From Styela clava (taxonomy: Eukaryota; Chordata; Ascidiacea; Stolidobranchia; Styelidae): DNA of 64,000 bases. Within the stretch, counting starts at the first letter, position 1. Each line of letters opens with the position of its first letter. The translations under genes and the position numbers were made by a program. Below, in pieces: positions 12,486 through 23,795 of the stretch. The stretch is from contig NC_135259.1 in assembly GCF_964204865.1 (NCBI RefSeq), positions 12,658,974 to 12,722,973 on the forward strand. Direction: 5' to 3'. Below the pieces are notes generated by a model, which had not been told where the DNA came from, made no database searches, and saw nothing but the letters and a program-made list of their open reading frames with translations.

Positions 12486-15190
12486 AATAAGACAATATGA
12501 TTACATTATTATTGTTCTTTCTATGAAAACGTTGCGACAATTTTTGTGTAGAAAGTAAAAATAACAGTGCTGTTCAAATTAATTACTTATATCAATATAT
12601 ACATCCCGTATCTCAACAATTGTGAAAAAGTTTACGGATTTTTGAACGTCAATTGGGCGTAGCATGAAATTTGGAATATATATTATCAACCAAAAATATT
12701 TCAATGTAGATAGAATTAACAAGAAAATCTTATGTAACGAAAATGAGAACAGTCACTATTCGAGGCAGTTTTGAATAAAAATCTAAAAAAACAGACCAGA
12801 TAATAACGAAAGCTTATATGTGGCAATATTGTCTTTCAATGTCGGGTACGCTCACTGCCAAAACCCTGTCGGTCTATAGACCGGAAGGATGGGATAAGAA
12901 TTTTTGAATATTCATAAGAAAACTCCTCATCTCGGGAATATTTTTTCAGTCACAGCACACTCGTGGTTATGTAAATCACGTTGTGACGTCAATGACTCCA
13001 GAAGTCCAACTGTCTTCTCGGACATGATCACCCTCTACAGCTTACGCCCTACGGCATTGCTATTTGAATCCTCGGACCTACCCAAGATTATTAGTTTTGC
13101 GACAGCCAAGGTGTTCCTAACGCTAATGTGGAAGGTTAATCGTCCTCAAATATAGTTGCTTACCACTTTTAGTCGGCAGAAATGAAATCGTACGTCACCA
13201 CTTAATGTTATAGGAAAATAAGACCTTGCAGCAATTGCCTTTTGCTTATTTATGCGACCAATCCGACCATTGGGGATCGCCACAAATAATTTTGAAAGTA
13301 TATAAAGTTTGAAAATGGAATGTAAATAGTTTTTCAGAACAACATTTTTTTATGTATGTGATATATTGAATGTATGTAAATTTTGTGTTAAGTATATTTA
13401 TTTATAGCGTAGATTAAAACAAATTTTGTGCACTGGAACGTACATTGTTTCTACAATAAGAATTTCGAAAAACGATAATTTAAAACTCGTACTGAATACA
13501 GCTCAAATGATAGACTTGAGTTCGGTTCATGACATATTTTAACATTCTATACGGGTGGGTTAATAGTCCAGATTCACATCTAACAACTTTTTCACAAAGT
13601 TTTACCGAAATTCATTCATTCTTAGGATAACTTTCAACCGATATCAATTGAGTAATTTTGAGTCATTTTCAGTAATTCAACAATAGCCTTGTACAATAAT
13701 TCGACCAGTATATAAGCCACCCAACTTAAAGCCACTCCACATCATAAGCCACTCAACTTAAATTAGCAGCTATTATTAGTAGTTTAAAGAACACTTTTTC
13801 CAATGAAGGCAGGTTCATTTGATGTAGGCAAGCAGATGCTTTTGTACATAAATTAAATTTCTGAAAAAAATGAGAAGAGATCAGTGTCAGACATGTAAAC
13901 TAATTTTGTGATAGCAAAGAAACTAGCCTACTTTTGATGAAATGTAGGCCATTTCAGCATCAGAAACAGAGATGCGTTGAATATAATCATTCCTGGTTGA
14001 GCACGGGCCATCGGAGGAGATTTTGTTGTCTTAAAGAAAATTGGATTCCAATTTCTGAGAACCTGGATTTCAGAGCCAAATATTACAAATGCCAGTCTAA
14101 TTTTACAAGCATAACCTTATTGAAATATTGGGTAAAAAAATAATATGTACATTTTAGTGTTCACTGTAATGAAAACCTATTTACATTGCTTACAGCAGCT
14201 CGTGATAGTCATTTAGTAAGCAAAGTTGCCCGTGCATTGCTATCCAAACACACCCGGAGTTAGCGATGTTAATCGACAATTCATTACAAGCCATTCAATT
14301 TTCGGCTCACGTGGAAACTCCTGTAGTAATCACGACGAAGAATTCAGCAACAAAACATTCAGTTGCCGGAGTTGTGATTGATTAAAAAAAATATTTTCAA
14401 TCAGGACATACCACTAAACTTCAAGAATAGTCGTTATGTTTTTTCATACGTTTGAATCAGCTTACAACCCATCCCCTTAAAATATTTCTGAAATTCTTTG
14501 GTGGATTTTACTGTGACATTAATACTACAAGACAAATAGTGTCCACATAATTTCTTAACTATTTGGAAACAAACTCTTATAACTGATGTTGTTTAAAATA
14601 ATAAACTTTATCTGAAACATACACTCGGATGTCTCCACAAATAAAACACACCATTCTTCAACCTGTCATACACAAACAATACATATTATCCTACTTCAAT
14701 AACCTGTTTGATGTTCTTAGACCTTCGTGTAACGCGTGCGTAAGTAGATGCCCAGTAGGATTAGACTTTATGATCCACTGATATATCTCATGAGTTGGAA
14801 TAAGAAATAAATTTTGAAGCGAAGACAACAATGTAATATCCTATTAACGTAATATCAAACTGAGTGCCCAATAACGACCTAGCAACCTTCTGTAATCCCC
14901 GCCCTTCCACCAGTTGCCTGATATAATGTCATGAAACAGTTGAACACCCACCACATAGCTCGGCCGTTCGAGCGTGACTGAACACCGTTTTGGATGAATA
15001 GCGATCTGGGAACTTTACATACATGAAATATGAGTTTGGTGATTTTGTTAAAATAATTTTTAAGGAATTTGTTGAAATTGTGATTAAATATAGTTTCGTC
15101 ACGAGGCTTATTGTTTTCCAATTTTGCTTTCGTAACACTGTAAATATTGTTGATAAAATGTAACTTTTTACGTTATACTTACATGGCCCG
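12486..15190. other. Gene-poor stretch
   Basis: No coding exon can be supported. The open frames are short and lack conserved motifs or splice-site partners. Sequence is AT-rich with no clear inverted-repeat element. Confidence 0.45.
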
Positions 15191-15197
15191 CCAGTGT

Positions 15198-15217
15198 GGG
15201 GGGGGGGGGGGGGGGGG
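15198..15217 (+). repeat. Poly-G tract, 20 G
   Basis: An uninterrupted run of 20 G, followed by CGTTCTTGGCCCC. A similar 19-G run is at 57708-57726 next to a hAT-like end. Exact lengths of such runs are unreliable in assemblies. Confidence 0.85.
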
Positions 15218-15269
15218 CGTTCTTGGCCCCTGGTCCGAAAAAAAACTTGCACGATTTTTGGGTCTGGGA

Positions 15270-15445
15270 AAAAGGTACGAAAACTTTAAATTAGAAGTTG
15301 CCACAATTAGTTTAGAGAGAACACGTACCATAAAATATTTGGGAATAGTCTTGAATGAAAAACTTACTTAGAAAAATCACATAGATTACCTTTCAAAAAA
15401 CTTTCTCAATCAGTCGAAATGCTATATAAATTGAGAAGATTTGTT
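15270..15445 (+). pseudogene. Fragment of non-LTR retrotransposon reverse transcriptase
   Basis: The + frame reads TIKYLGIVLNEKLT, a stop, then KNHIDYLSKKLSQ. The pattern 'KYLG-hydrophobic-x-L-[DN]-x-KL-[ST]-W ... H' is typical of the region after the catalytic core in LINE-type reverse transcriptases. Here the expected Trp codon is TAG, so the copy is dead. A possible continuation with a LINE-like tail (FNRQFKQHLLAKNA) is at about 15628-15680. Between them, 'GGTTGGGAACCACTG' near 15476 resembles a hAT right end. Confidence 0.55.
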
Positions 15446-15689
15446 TTGCGTACCGGCACCGATCTCCGGACCGGCGGTTGGGAACCACTGACAAATACGA
15501 ATCAAACAAATTGTTTTTCACCCCGCGATTCCAATCTTCAGCCACGAAGAAATCGCTTAAACAGGGAGGTATTAACGTATGGCAAAGTCTCCTATTCCCC
15601 TGTGTATAAAACAGTGTTTCCTAAAATTGTTTAATCGCCAATTTAAACAACATTTATTAGCAAAAAATGCTCTGATTCAATCATATGCA

Positions 15690-16873
15690 AATATCAGTGT
15701 ATGCTGCAATATTCATACAATGGATATATATGAATTCACTATTATATATATAGCTATGTTTGTGTGAAAATGATCAAAGATGTTATCATATATACTTTAA
15801 AAAAATAAAGTGTGTATATATAGCTTTGGAAATGGGATATTTTTTTCTTACCCCGTGCATATATATAAATTGCCTCATTCTCGAATATTGATTTTTCGTC
15901 TAACACAAAATAAATCTAGATTGAGAAAATTATAATCAGCCTTAGGCCCTTCTTATGCCTTTCTTGTTATTTATTGAGTACTGTTAAGTTGTTAACCAGG
16001 CTCAAAACTAAAAAAAAAATTCATTGCGTTCACGATGCCTGCATCAGAGTGTTTTGTCGTGATACAAAACTTTTCTTAGAGGTCAGTTGACCTCGCGGTC
16101 TTACCCGCCCCATTCCGATTATATTTATGATTACTGTTCGTTTATTTTTACTGTAATGAGTACTTTAATAAAATATTCGGAAATAAATCATTATCTATCC
16201 ATCTTTCATAAATGTAATGATAGATTGTCTCGTGCCTACTCGTCAGTTACACATGACTTCATGCTACGTCATACATCACATGATGCAAATAAAAAAAGAC
16301 GGAACATCTTATGAGGCCAGTTTCCTATACTTCTACAATCGCCAGATCGCTGTTATATCATATTACTGTATTACTTTCAGTGTTCATACTTTCAGAGACT
16401 TGGTGTTCGCAATAGTTTAGCTATAGATTTTAATCAGTCAAACTATTCCAACTTGTTAAAATAACAGTAAATGAAAAGACATGGCTTAGAACAGTACCGG
16501 TACCGTACGAGAGGCCGTCGTTCGCTAAGCATTGCTAAGCCATCTTATCGGCTTTCTTCTTCCACGGAATAAATATGTAAATCCTGTCCTGTACTTGATT
16601 TTTATAGTATCAGGAATTTATTAGATATCAAATTATATTATCTATGAGGTTTCAAATTTTTGAATGAAAAATATTTCAATTTAATCCTAAATCACTAATT
16701 TATTATTTCAATCACAAATTTCAGAATGTATTTGAGTATCTGATTCGTTTTGAACTTCCTTAGTTTCAACTTTTTCATACAAACATGCTTTAACTCAGCT
16801 TGGAACTACTGAACTAATGCACTTTTCTTCTGCACTTGACAGTTCACTGGCTTTAAGTAAATTATAAACAAAG
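15690..16873. other. Upstream region of IST1
   Basis: No gene seen. It contains (TA)-rich stretches near 15725-15870 and a SINE 3' fragment at 16495-16592. The last 300 bases before the IST1 ATG presumably hold its promoter and 5' UTR, but no TATA box or initiator stands out. Confidence 0.4.
16495..16592 (+). mobile_element. tRNA-derived SINE, 3' fragment
   Basis: 'gtacgagaggccgtcgttcgc' followed by 'cttatcggctttc' and 'ggaataaatatgtaaatcctgtcct' matches the 3' half of the SINE family seen complete at 50877-51235. Confidence 0.6.
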
Positions 16874-18546
16874 ATGTTCGGTGGTGGTTTTAATGAAAAA
16901 AAGTTGAAGGTCAACCTTCGGCTGTCTATAAATCGTCTGAAATTGTTGGAAAAAAAAAAGACAGAACTTGCGATCAAAGAACGACGTGACATCGCTGAAT
17001 ATATCAGAGGAGGAAAACTTGACAGAGCAAGGATTCGTGTTGAACATATTATAAGGTAAGATTGATGATTTGATGTAGTATTTCTCTGACATAAATTTTA
17101 GTTGTGGCTGCGCAAAATATAAAAAAAGATTTAATATCTATCTCGAAACAGAAGAATCAACCATAATAGCAAATAACAATCTGTTCTATTATGTTTTCAG
17201 AGAAGACTATATGGTGGAAGCCATGGAAATAACAGAAATGTATTGTGACATTTTGATGGCAAGAATAGGGCTGATGTTGGCATCGAAATCTTTGGATGAA
17301 AGTTTGAAGAAACCCATTTCGTCTGTAATATGGGTCTCATCAAGGTCAGTTTTCATAATTTATTCTGACATAAGTCTTAAATTACCTGTGATGAATAGTC
17401 CTATTCACTGTATTATTTACTTATATTATATATTTACCTTATATTTACTCTGATAACAATAAGGTCCTAAACTATCTCTGAATTTTCCAACCCTGGGTAA
17501 AGGTACAACACACAAATATGGGATCTCTTGTAACCTGAAATGTTAACAGTGATTAGGCTAACAGCTATACTATAATGATATGGCCTCGTTCACTGACATT
17601 TCCCCAAATCAATTGAAATCCTTGACTGATCTTCGCCATAAATATCACTTATATTTTATTTTTTAGACTTGCAAATAATGTAGAAGAATTGATGGTTATT
17701 AAAAAACATCTTGGTGCCTACTACGGAAAAGAGTATATGCATGCTTGCCACACAAATGATGTTGGTACAGTATGTGATCGTCTGATGCATAAGCTTGATC
17801 CTTCGCCACCTCCTAAAAAACTAGTCGAGCAATATATGATTGAAATTGCTAGATCTGGCAACATAGATTTTACACCGGATGAAGATGCATTACGAGATGA
17901 TATTGGAGCTGCACCTGCTGCTATTGAGGAGTCTGAGTTGATAGCCTTGTATGACAAGGCTATTGATCCACCATATAATGGACCAAAAGGGCCTGGTCCT
18001 AATGGTGGAGGTGGATTTGGCGGGGGTGGTGGCGGCCAACTTCAAGCCCCTGCCCCATTTTCATACCCCCCTAGTGCTTCTGCACCTGCTGGATATCCTG
18101 CAGAAGCATCTGGTTTCAGTGGCCCATCACAAGGGCCAACTAATTTACCCCCATATTCACCCATGGATCCTAACGTGGGCGGTGCGTCATATATGGGGCC
18201 TCCTCCAGATATGCCAGAGGGTGCTCAGGCTCCACCTTTGCCACACAAAAACCCAGCTGGTTCCCCAGAGAAAATGCATTTCGTTGATGATCCTGGCGTT
18301 ACCCCACAGTTTCCACCTGACGTAACATCAACGCAAAATGGCCCACAACCAGGACAAAGTAGCATTCAACCTCCAGTTCCAGCACCAAGAAGTGTGTCGC
18401 CTGGAATTCCTGACCTACCATCTGTACCCAGTTCATTCAACACACCACCAGCCACTGGAGGAGGCGGCCCAGCAAATACTGGTGGTGATGATATGGACTT
18501 TGATGATCTGACTAGGCGATTTGAAAATCTTAAAAACAAAAAGTGA
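16874..18546 (+). CDS. IST1: IST1 homolog, ESCRT-III-associated protein
   Basis: Three exons, 16874-17055, 17201-17344 and 17667-18546 (stop TGA), join in phase 2 at both introns to give 401 residues (human IST1 is about 364). IST1 binds CHMP1 and recruits MIT-domain proteins such as VPS4 and spastin for endosomal sorting, membrane scission and abscission. The N-terminus MFGGGFNEKKLKVNLRLSI and the helical core to about residue 190 are the conserved IST1 (ESCRT-III-like) fold. The middle is a long proline/glycine-rich linker, including a GGGGFGGGGGG run. The C-terminus DMDFDDLTRRFENLKNKK is the MIT-interacting motif, intact. The start is the first ATG and matches the family N-terminus. It is convergent with TOMM22. 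Confidence 0.95.
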
Positions 18547-18891
18547 AACAAAGTGGAAACTGGCAATTATCTTCAATAGCAAACATCTTATCATATATGC
18601 AGTGGGCAGTGTGCAGCAGTTCTCATCGTAATTATCTTTTCACTGCTTGCACAAATCCAGTTTCAGATAAAAACATTAGTTATCATGTAATGTGTACAGC
18701 ACAGTACTTTATCTGGACATCAGTTACTTTTTATATGTGCACTTTTACCATGTAATGTAATTTTTCTGTATATGAAAATATATCTTGAAATCCAAGCGGT
18801 TCAATCCAGTGCAAGAAATATTGTTAAATATTTTGGGGTAGTAATGTTTTTATTTTGTCGAAAGAAGACTCGACCGTTTCGTTGAACACAA

Positions 18892-18965
18892 TTAATCCCC
18901 TAATAGAACTAAAATACGGAAATCTGGAATAAGATTGTGGCCTAACTCTGACCTGGTGGCGATGT
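18892..18965 (+). repeat. Partial copy of the 210-bp CNOT1-intron repeat
   Basis: 'taatagaactaaaata-ggaaat-tggaataa' then 'ggcctaac' and 'acctggt' follows the same order as copies at 54160-54380, 56885-57100 and 59458-59668. Confidence 0.6.
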
Positions 18966-19662
18966 TGCTAATGATTTACGTTTGAAATACGAGGATTAGG
19001 AATATGAATGTCCACCATCTTGGTTCACATACATCTGGAGTATCGAATATTTAATGCCACAGAAAAGTCATCCTATGCTAAAAAAGCCTATTTTAACTAG
19101 CGCTTAATCGCGGCAAGTGTTTCAGAAGGGAATGGGACTTTTCGATTTTGGGACGACTCCCCTTTTGAAATCCTGGCTGCGCCCCTGATCGAGTCTGCGT
19201 CATTTTTACAGAGTTGTAAATTATAGGATATTGAAAAATATACATGCTCACGGCATCGAGAATACAATAATTTAATATCATAATTAAAGTCACTGTCCCC
19301 ACACACTAATAAAGCATCTATGTGTGCAAGTTGCAAGCCTCTCGGAAACATGGTCTTTGCAAAGATTCAATTCAGAACCTTGATTTATCTACCAAAACTG
19401 GAACCGTACCATCCCTGGTATGGGGACAAGCAGCTTTGAGACGAATATGCTCAATATAAGTTCTGATGCACCAATGTGTTATGAAGAGATAACTCTGAGG
19501 GTAATAGATTTGAAAGTCACAAATGGCTTTACTATTTATTGTATGCTAAAACCAGTTAGCTTCACAAAGCAAGTCTTGTCAGTGATCTACAGCCAAATAC
19601 ATTCATAAACAATGCCCTGCCCGAATTGACCTGTCGCCCTATTCTGCTCTCACCTATCAGAG

Positions 19663-20149
19663 CAGTGGTTCTCAACCTTATACTTACTGCGTACCACTTT
19701 TGTGCTTTTTACTCTAGCCGCGTGCCACTGATAGAACCCCTTTTGGGATGGGGAACAAACGCACAAGAAAGGCACTATGCTATGGAAGTATTTTATGTGG
19801 GGCAACATCTATTTTTGGACCTTCACACAAAGTTGCAACGTATCAATTATATGCAGTATTAATTGCATGCAAAATCGTGAGAGAATTTGCATCCTCTACC
19901 ATCAGAGCTGAAAGGCTTTAATCAAGGCTATCACTGGATTGTCGCAAAACTCGGGACACATTTGGTCGGCACTAGCCGCTTAGTCGTAAAACTTAGGATT
20001 ATGCACAAACATAAGGTAGAAATAGTAACATCCGTATGATGCAACAAGGCGCTAGCAGGGTATCTCGGCACATGCTATAAAAACGTTCAGTATGGAACCG
20101 CACGCAGTATGGAAGATAGAAAGCTACTCGCGTGCCACGAGAACCACTG
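19663..20149. mobile_element. hAT-like non-autonomous element (487 bp), old
   Basis: Ends CAGTGGTTCTCAACC and GAGAACCACTG are inverted repeats. Flanking 8-mers TATCAGAG (19655-19662) and TATTAGGG (20150-20157) agree at 6 of 8 positions, both differences being transitions. No transposase frame. Confidence 0.7.
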
Positions 20150-20572
20150 TATTAGGGTGTAGTACATCTTATGAAATACTGACAGAATCAAAATCATTCA
20201 AATTGTAGTGTTTGTAAGTGTGACACTCCAGACTACAACTATTTCAGGAATAATTCATTCTAAGTTTTTATAAAAGAGTTCAAATAATTCAATTATCAAT
20301 CTGTATCACATCTCCAACAATTTTTCATCAAAAGTCAAATTCAAGTGGAGACTAATCATAATTTTCTATGAAAGATTATAGTCAGAATTGAGCAATTTTA
20401 ATACATTCAATTTTCTACCTTGTCTCTGTACGCAGGACTCTGTGAAATGTAACCCAACTACTACACATTCATACGGAGCATCAAACAATATTTGGAAATA
20501 AAAATGTATTGACATAACCATTGAGTGAAATGGACCATAATGATTGGAAGCAAAAATCCCATCGTAAAAAAG

Positions 20573-20968
20573 TTATTTGGTTGGAGGAGGAGCCATAGCC
20601 CCTGGTGCACTGGGTTGCATGCCCATAGAACCAGACATAGCAGCATTTGGTCCAAGAAGCATTTGTCTTTGCTGAACAAGTTGCTGTTGTTCTAAGTTAA
20701 ATCGCTCTTGTTCAAAAACAACTGGCACAACAAGAAGAATAAAACTTGTAGCTCCAATCCACAATGAAGAACGTGAAAATTTATATACAGCTTTCGAGCA
20801 TTTTTTGCCCGTGTTATAACCAGAATAAGTCCAATTGCGAAGTCTTTCAGGAAACATTTCTGTTAAACCATAAAGTCTTTCAAGTACAGATTCATCTTCA
20901 AAGTCTTCATCATCTTCATCATCAATTTCTCGTATTTTAGGAATACTACCAAAATCTCCTGTAGCCAT
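20573..20968 (-). CDS. TOMM22: TOM22, central receptor of the mitochondrial outer-membrane import complex
   Basis: Single coding exon of 131 residues (human about 142). TOM22 is a tail-anchored subunit that receives precursors from TOM20 and TOM70 and organises the TOM40 pore. Visible parts: an acidic cytosolic segment (DDEDDEDFEDE, residues 16-26), the conserved ERLYGLTEMFPERLRNWT block (residues 30-47), one membrane helix at about 69-85 (LWIGATSFILLVVPVVF), and a glutamine/methionine/proline-rich tail in the intermembrane space. The ATG at 20966-20968 is preferred; the frame stays open a few codons upstream but has no other ATG. Intronless coding region, convergent with IST1. Confidence 0.93.
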   Translation of the reverse strand: MATGDFGSIPKIREIDDEDDEDFEDESVLERLYGLTEMFPERLRNWTYSGYNTGKKCSKAVYKFSRSSLWIGATSFILLVVPVVFEQERFNLEQQQLVQQRQMLLGPNAAMSGSMGMQPSAPGAMAPPPTK

Positions 20969-21133
20969 TTCTATATTTGGAAATGAAATCACTGGAATAT
21001 AGTATTATATGTAGAAGTATGTGATGACTAACTGACCCTGTATATTGAAACAACATAATTATCAGATAGCAAAACAATACAAATACCAATTTGTAAAATC
21101 AATAATACACCAGACATACAGGCTTTATGTACT

Positions 21134-21395
21134 TATCCCGGGTGAAAAAAAAGCTTATATGGCGGCTCAATCATATGACGAACCACGGCCTCTCGTTCGG
21201 TTACCAGTCCATTTATGGGATTAGTTAGCTAGATATTTGTTTCAGATGCAGTTATGTGAACCACATCCTATGGCGGCAAGGAGTCCAGCAATTCTCTTGC
21301 AAATAGATATCTCCTACAAGATTCGGACCTGCTATACCATGCAGGGTAATCAGAGATGCAATGCGCATTCTCAAAGTTAGCACGATGCGCCTTGC
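21134..21395 (-). mobile_element. tRNA-derived SINE copy, reverse orientation
   Basis: On the minus strand it carries the family's 'cctctgattaccctgcatgg', the 'ctggactccttgccgccat' block and the 'aaccgaacgagaggccgtgg' block, in the order seen at 50877-51235. The Pol III box region is degraded. Confidence 0.65.
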
Positions 21396-21843
21396 CACAT
21401 ACCGTAAGATATATAACACAGCTTGTAGCTTCATTGCCCTCATACGATACCATACCTGCATACCATAGCAGTTACTTGTATTGGGTTAAAGATCCTCATT
21501 CATATTCTGATATTCTTAATTTTCCCTATTCCTATTTCAAAGTTAGGTAGTCCAAATCCATGAAATCATGACAGCATGACCAGGTAAATCATGAGCAACA
21601 TCTTCTAGTTTTGCATTTCAGTATTTTGCCGTTAAGGTTAGTCTATATAAATCACACAGCAACCTACATACTGAGATACACTAATACCTGAATACAGGCT
21701 TAAAATTACAGCACGACCATGAATACTGAAAATCCTATAGCAGTGTTGTGTTTGCTTTTGTCATCAATTTATATTAGGGGTCTGGTATAGTTTAGTACCA
21801 CAAGTACTTCCGGTGGGCGTAGCATAACGAATTTTGCATATCA

Positions 21844-22020
21844 ATCAATCAATCAATTTTATTCGGTCACTCTGATACAAACAAAACACAAAACAACAAC
21901 AAAGGGACAAACAAAATACAGAGAACCTGGAGGACGGGCATAACTTAATAAAAAAGTTAAATACGTACAAGTACGTGCCCGTCCCCCAAAAACAGAATAA
22001 AACAAAAACACGGTGTAACA
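21844..22020 (-). mobile_element. Non-LTR retrotransposon 3' end with TGAT-repeat tail
   Basis: On the minus strand the segment ends 'gtgaccgaataaaa' followed by four TTGA/TGAT units, the kind of 3' terminus seen in CR1/L2-like LINEs. It lies inside the TIR element at 21778-22987. Confidence 0.5.
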
Positions 22021-22250
22021 TCGGGCAACAACTTATAAATTCAAATTAAAATGTGAGACGTGTATGTGCTTTTCCTATACAGATATATGGATTAAAACAC
22101 TCGCTGACGAAAAATGGTGATGTTGTGGGCCTACTTCAATTATATTGTAAAAATAACACAGTGACAAATTTTTTTTTACTAAAAAACAAGCTTGGTAAAT
22201 GGATTGGAGTGTTGGGTTCTTTTGTCGTTTTCGGTTGGTTCACTTTAAAA

Positions 22251-22492
22251 TCATTGTATCCGTTCCAATGCTTCCAACATTAATATCGAATTTCCACGCA
22301 CGACCACCATTCGGCCATTCCAACAGGTGCAGTGATCTCATCTTTTCTACGCTCTGTTCCATCATACACGACTAGATTGATAAAAAGATCGAAACCTCGC
22401 AATATACCCGCAACAAATCGTCCACCATTCAACTTTAAATCCAATCTTTTATCCATAAACTTCTTTAATTCCAGTGGATGGGCTTTGCTCAT
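22251..22492 (-). pseudogene. SNRPG: Sm protein G (SNRPG) copy, frameshifted before the Sm2 motif
   Basis: From ATG at 22490-22492 the frame reads [20 protein letters not shown], then [20 protein letters not shown], the conserved N-terminal helix and Sm1 region of Sm G, a subunit of the heptameric ring on spliceosomal snRNAs. At 22307-22322 an 8-base insertion (net +8) shifts the frame; the original frame ends at 22280. The expected C-terminal Sm2 block [16 protein letters not shown] is intact in the next frame, ending at TGA 22251-22253. The copy has no introns and has conservative substitutions, so the break looks recent relative to capture. Only a short A-run lies downstream, so a retrocopy origin is possible but not proven. 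As read, it encodes about 70 residues without Sm2 and should not assemble into an Sm ring. Confidence 0.85.
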
Positions 22493-22629
22493 GTTGATAT
22501 TACGCGATACAGATTATAGATACCGAAACATACAACGATGAGTAGCATTCACTAGTCTTTTCAAGCTGACACGTCCGCACCCGACGACGGTCGGAACGGA
22601 GTGAGCTATTCCTGACTATGTCATCCAAA

Positions 22630-22895
22630 AACTACGTCACTACAACGTCACCATCACGTCATAGGGATCGCCAAAGTATAATTACGATCGCCCGAAATGA
22701 CATCTGCGCCGCCGATAACGAACTTGCTAAAGCCGGCGATCTCTCTCCTATAGTGATCGTTGTGACGAGAAAACGAGAGAAATTGCTTGCTCGATTTCGG
22801 GTGATCGTCTGTGCGTTTTGGACGAGCATCCGCATACTTCGGTGGGCCTTATTACGCCACTGTAACGTCGAAATGACGTAATTTTTCGGTGACGT
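22630..22895. promoter_or_regulatory. CRE half-site cluster inside the TIR element
   Basis: ACGTCA or TGACGTA motifs occur at about 22634, 22645, 22655, 22874 and 22890, an unusual density for AT-rich surroundings. The cluster lies 140-400 bases upstream of the SNRPG copy ATG on its transcription strand. It could be the captured SNRPG promoter or part of the transposon. An 87-codon open frame here (from 22618) shows no protein features. Confidence 0.4.
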
Positions 22896-23379
22896 AGTCA
22901 GGTCAGGTGGGGGTTAGGATTGGCATTGCAAAAATTGTTGAGCCAGGTCAACTAGAAGTACATGTGGTACTAAACTATACCAGACCCTATATTAGAACTA
23001 AAAATGACTCAATGCTGCAATGAGATGGCGCGTCTTTATGTCTATGCCTACTGCAAGATACGGTACCATACAACGCAAAAACAGCAAACGCCCAACAAAC
23101 CAGCTTATCGCAAGACATCTGGATGTGAATAGCTACAAGAACAACCATGCGCCCAAGGTCTTTAGTTCGTAGTGTTGTGTGGAGTCAAAAATTGCTCAAC
23201 GCTAGAATTATATGAATATGGAGTTTTTTGGAGCGGGAACTCTTACACACTTGTTCACATGTTCAAAACCACCATTTTTAATAAAATATTTAACCACGTT
23301 CTGCTAACAGGTACTGACAGCTGATTTCAGCCAAGTCTGTCGCAGCTTTTTTGATACTATTTTTCAAATATAGCATTTA

Positions 23380-23610
23380 AACTAAAGCTCATCAGAGAAC
23401 ATTAAACTATTCAATTTAAAACTTATTTTCAAAAACACAACACTCAAAACTGCGAAATCGAGCCGGTGTTTACGACCACACTTGAGCGACTGCACAAATT
23501 ACCATTGTTACGTCACCTTTGACTTATTGCTGATTGGTCATTGTTAACAAGGAATTCGATACTCCGGAAAACATTCATTTAAATAAATTTTGTATCAGGT
23601 AAAAAAAGAA
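23380..23610 (+). repeat. Interspersed repeat copy (pairs with 53825-54085)
   Basis: Shared blocks in order: 'aagctcat-agaga', 'gagcgactgcacaaatt', 'ttgttacgtc', 'cttattgctgat', 'cattgtta' and 'aacat-catt'. The copy at 12085-12205 covers only the middle. Confidence 0.55.
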
Positions 23611-23679
23611 ATCGAGGGTTCAGCGGAGGCTATTGAAATACAGCAACACAATACCAGGAAATATTCGCAGTCCATTATT

Positions 23680-23795
23680 GCTCACGAAAATGCGTTTTGT
23701 GTCAGAGGGGAGGTTTGAAGACAATGGCACGTCTATTTTTGCTCACGAAAATGCGTTTTGTGTCAGGGAGGAGGTTTGAAGACAATGCAGAGAGG
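23680..23795 (+). repeat. Tandem duplication, 61-bp unit
   Basis: 'gctcacgaaaatgcg', 'ttttgtgtcag' and 'aggtttgaagacaatg' occur at 23680 and again at 23741 with about one or two substitutions, so this is a recent two-copy duplication. Confidence 0.85.

Larger units (their letters stand above)
18547..20572. other. Convergent 3' intergenic region of IST1 and TOMM22
   Basis: Holds the 3' UTRs of both genes, a partial copy of an interspersed repeat (18892-18965), a 'GGCTGCGCCCCTG' hAT-like end near 19175-19188 and a hAT-like element at 19663-20149. No further gene is seen. Confidence 0.5.
21778..22987. mobile_element. 1210-bp TIR element with perfect 8-bp target duplication, carrying an SNRPG copy
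   Basis: The left end GGGTCTGGTATAGTTTAGTA (continuing to 21810) is repeated inverted at the right end (22955-22987) with one mismatch over about 33 bp. TATATTAG flanks it on both sides (21770-21777 and 22988-22995) without mismatch. An 8-bp duplication fits hAT, P or Merlin-type cut-and-paste elements; ends starting GGG are unusual for hAT, so the superfamily is open. Inside are a LINE 3' end (21844-22020, minus), a frameshifted SNRPG copy (22251-22492, minus) and an ACGTCA-rich segment (22630-22895). No transposase is encoded. Confidence 0.85.

Noticed and set aside
12904-14143. Short plus-strand frames (83 and 69 codons)
   Set aside because: No homology, domain or splice-site support.
17951-18325. 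124-codon frame overlapping IST1
   Set aside because: It is the +2 shadow of the proline/glycine-rich part of IST1.
22618-22881. 87-codon plus-strand frame inside the TIR element
   Set aside because: It coincides with a higher-GC, motif-dense segment; composition is basic and featureless, so it is read as regulatory or non-coding DNA.
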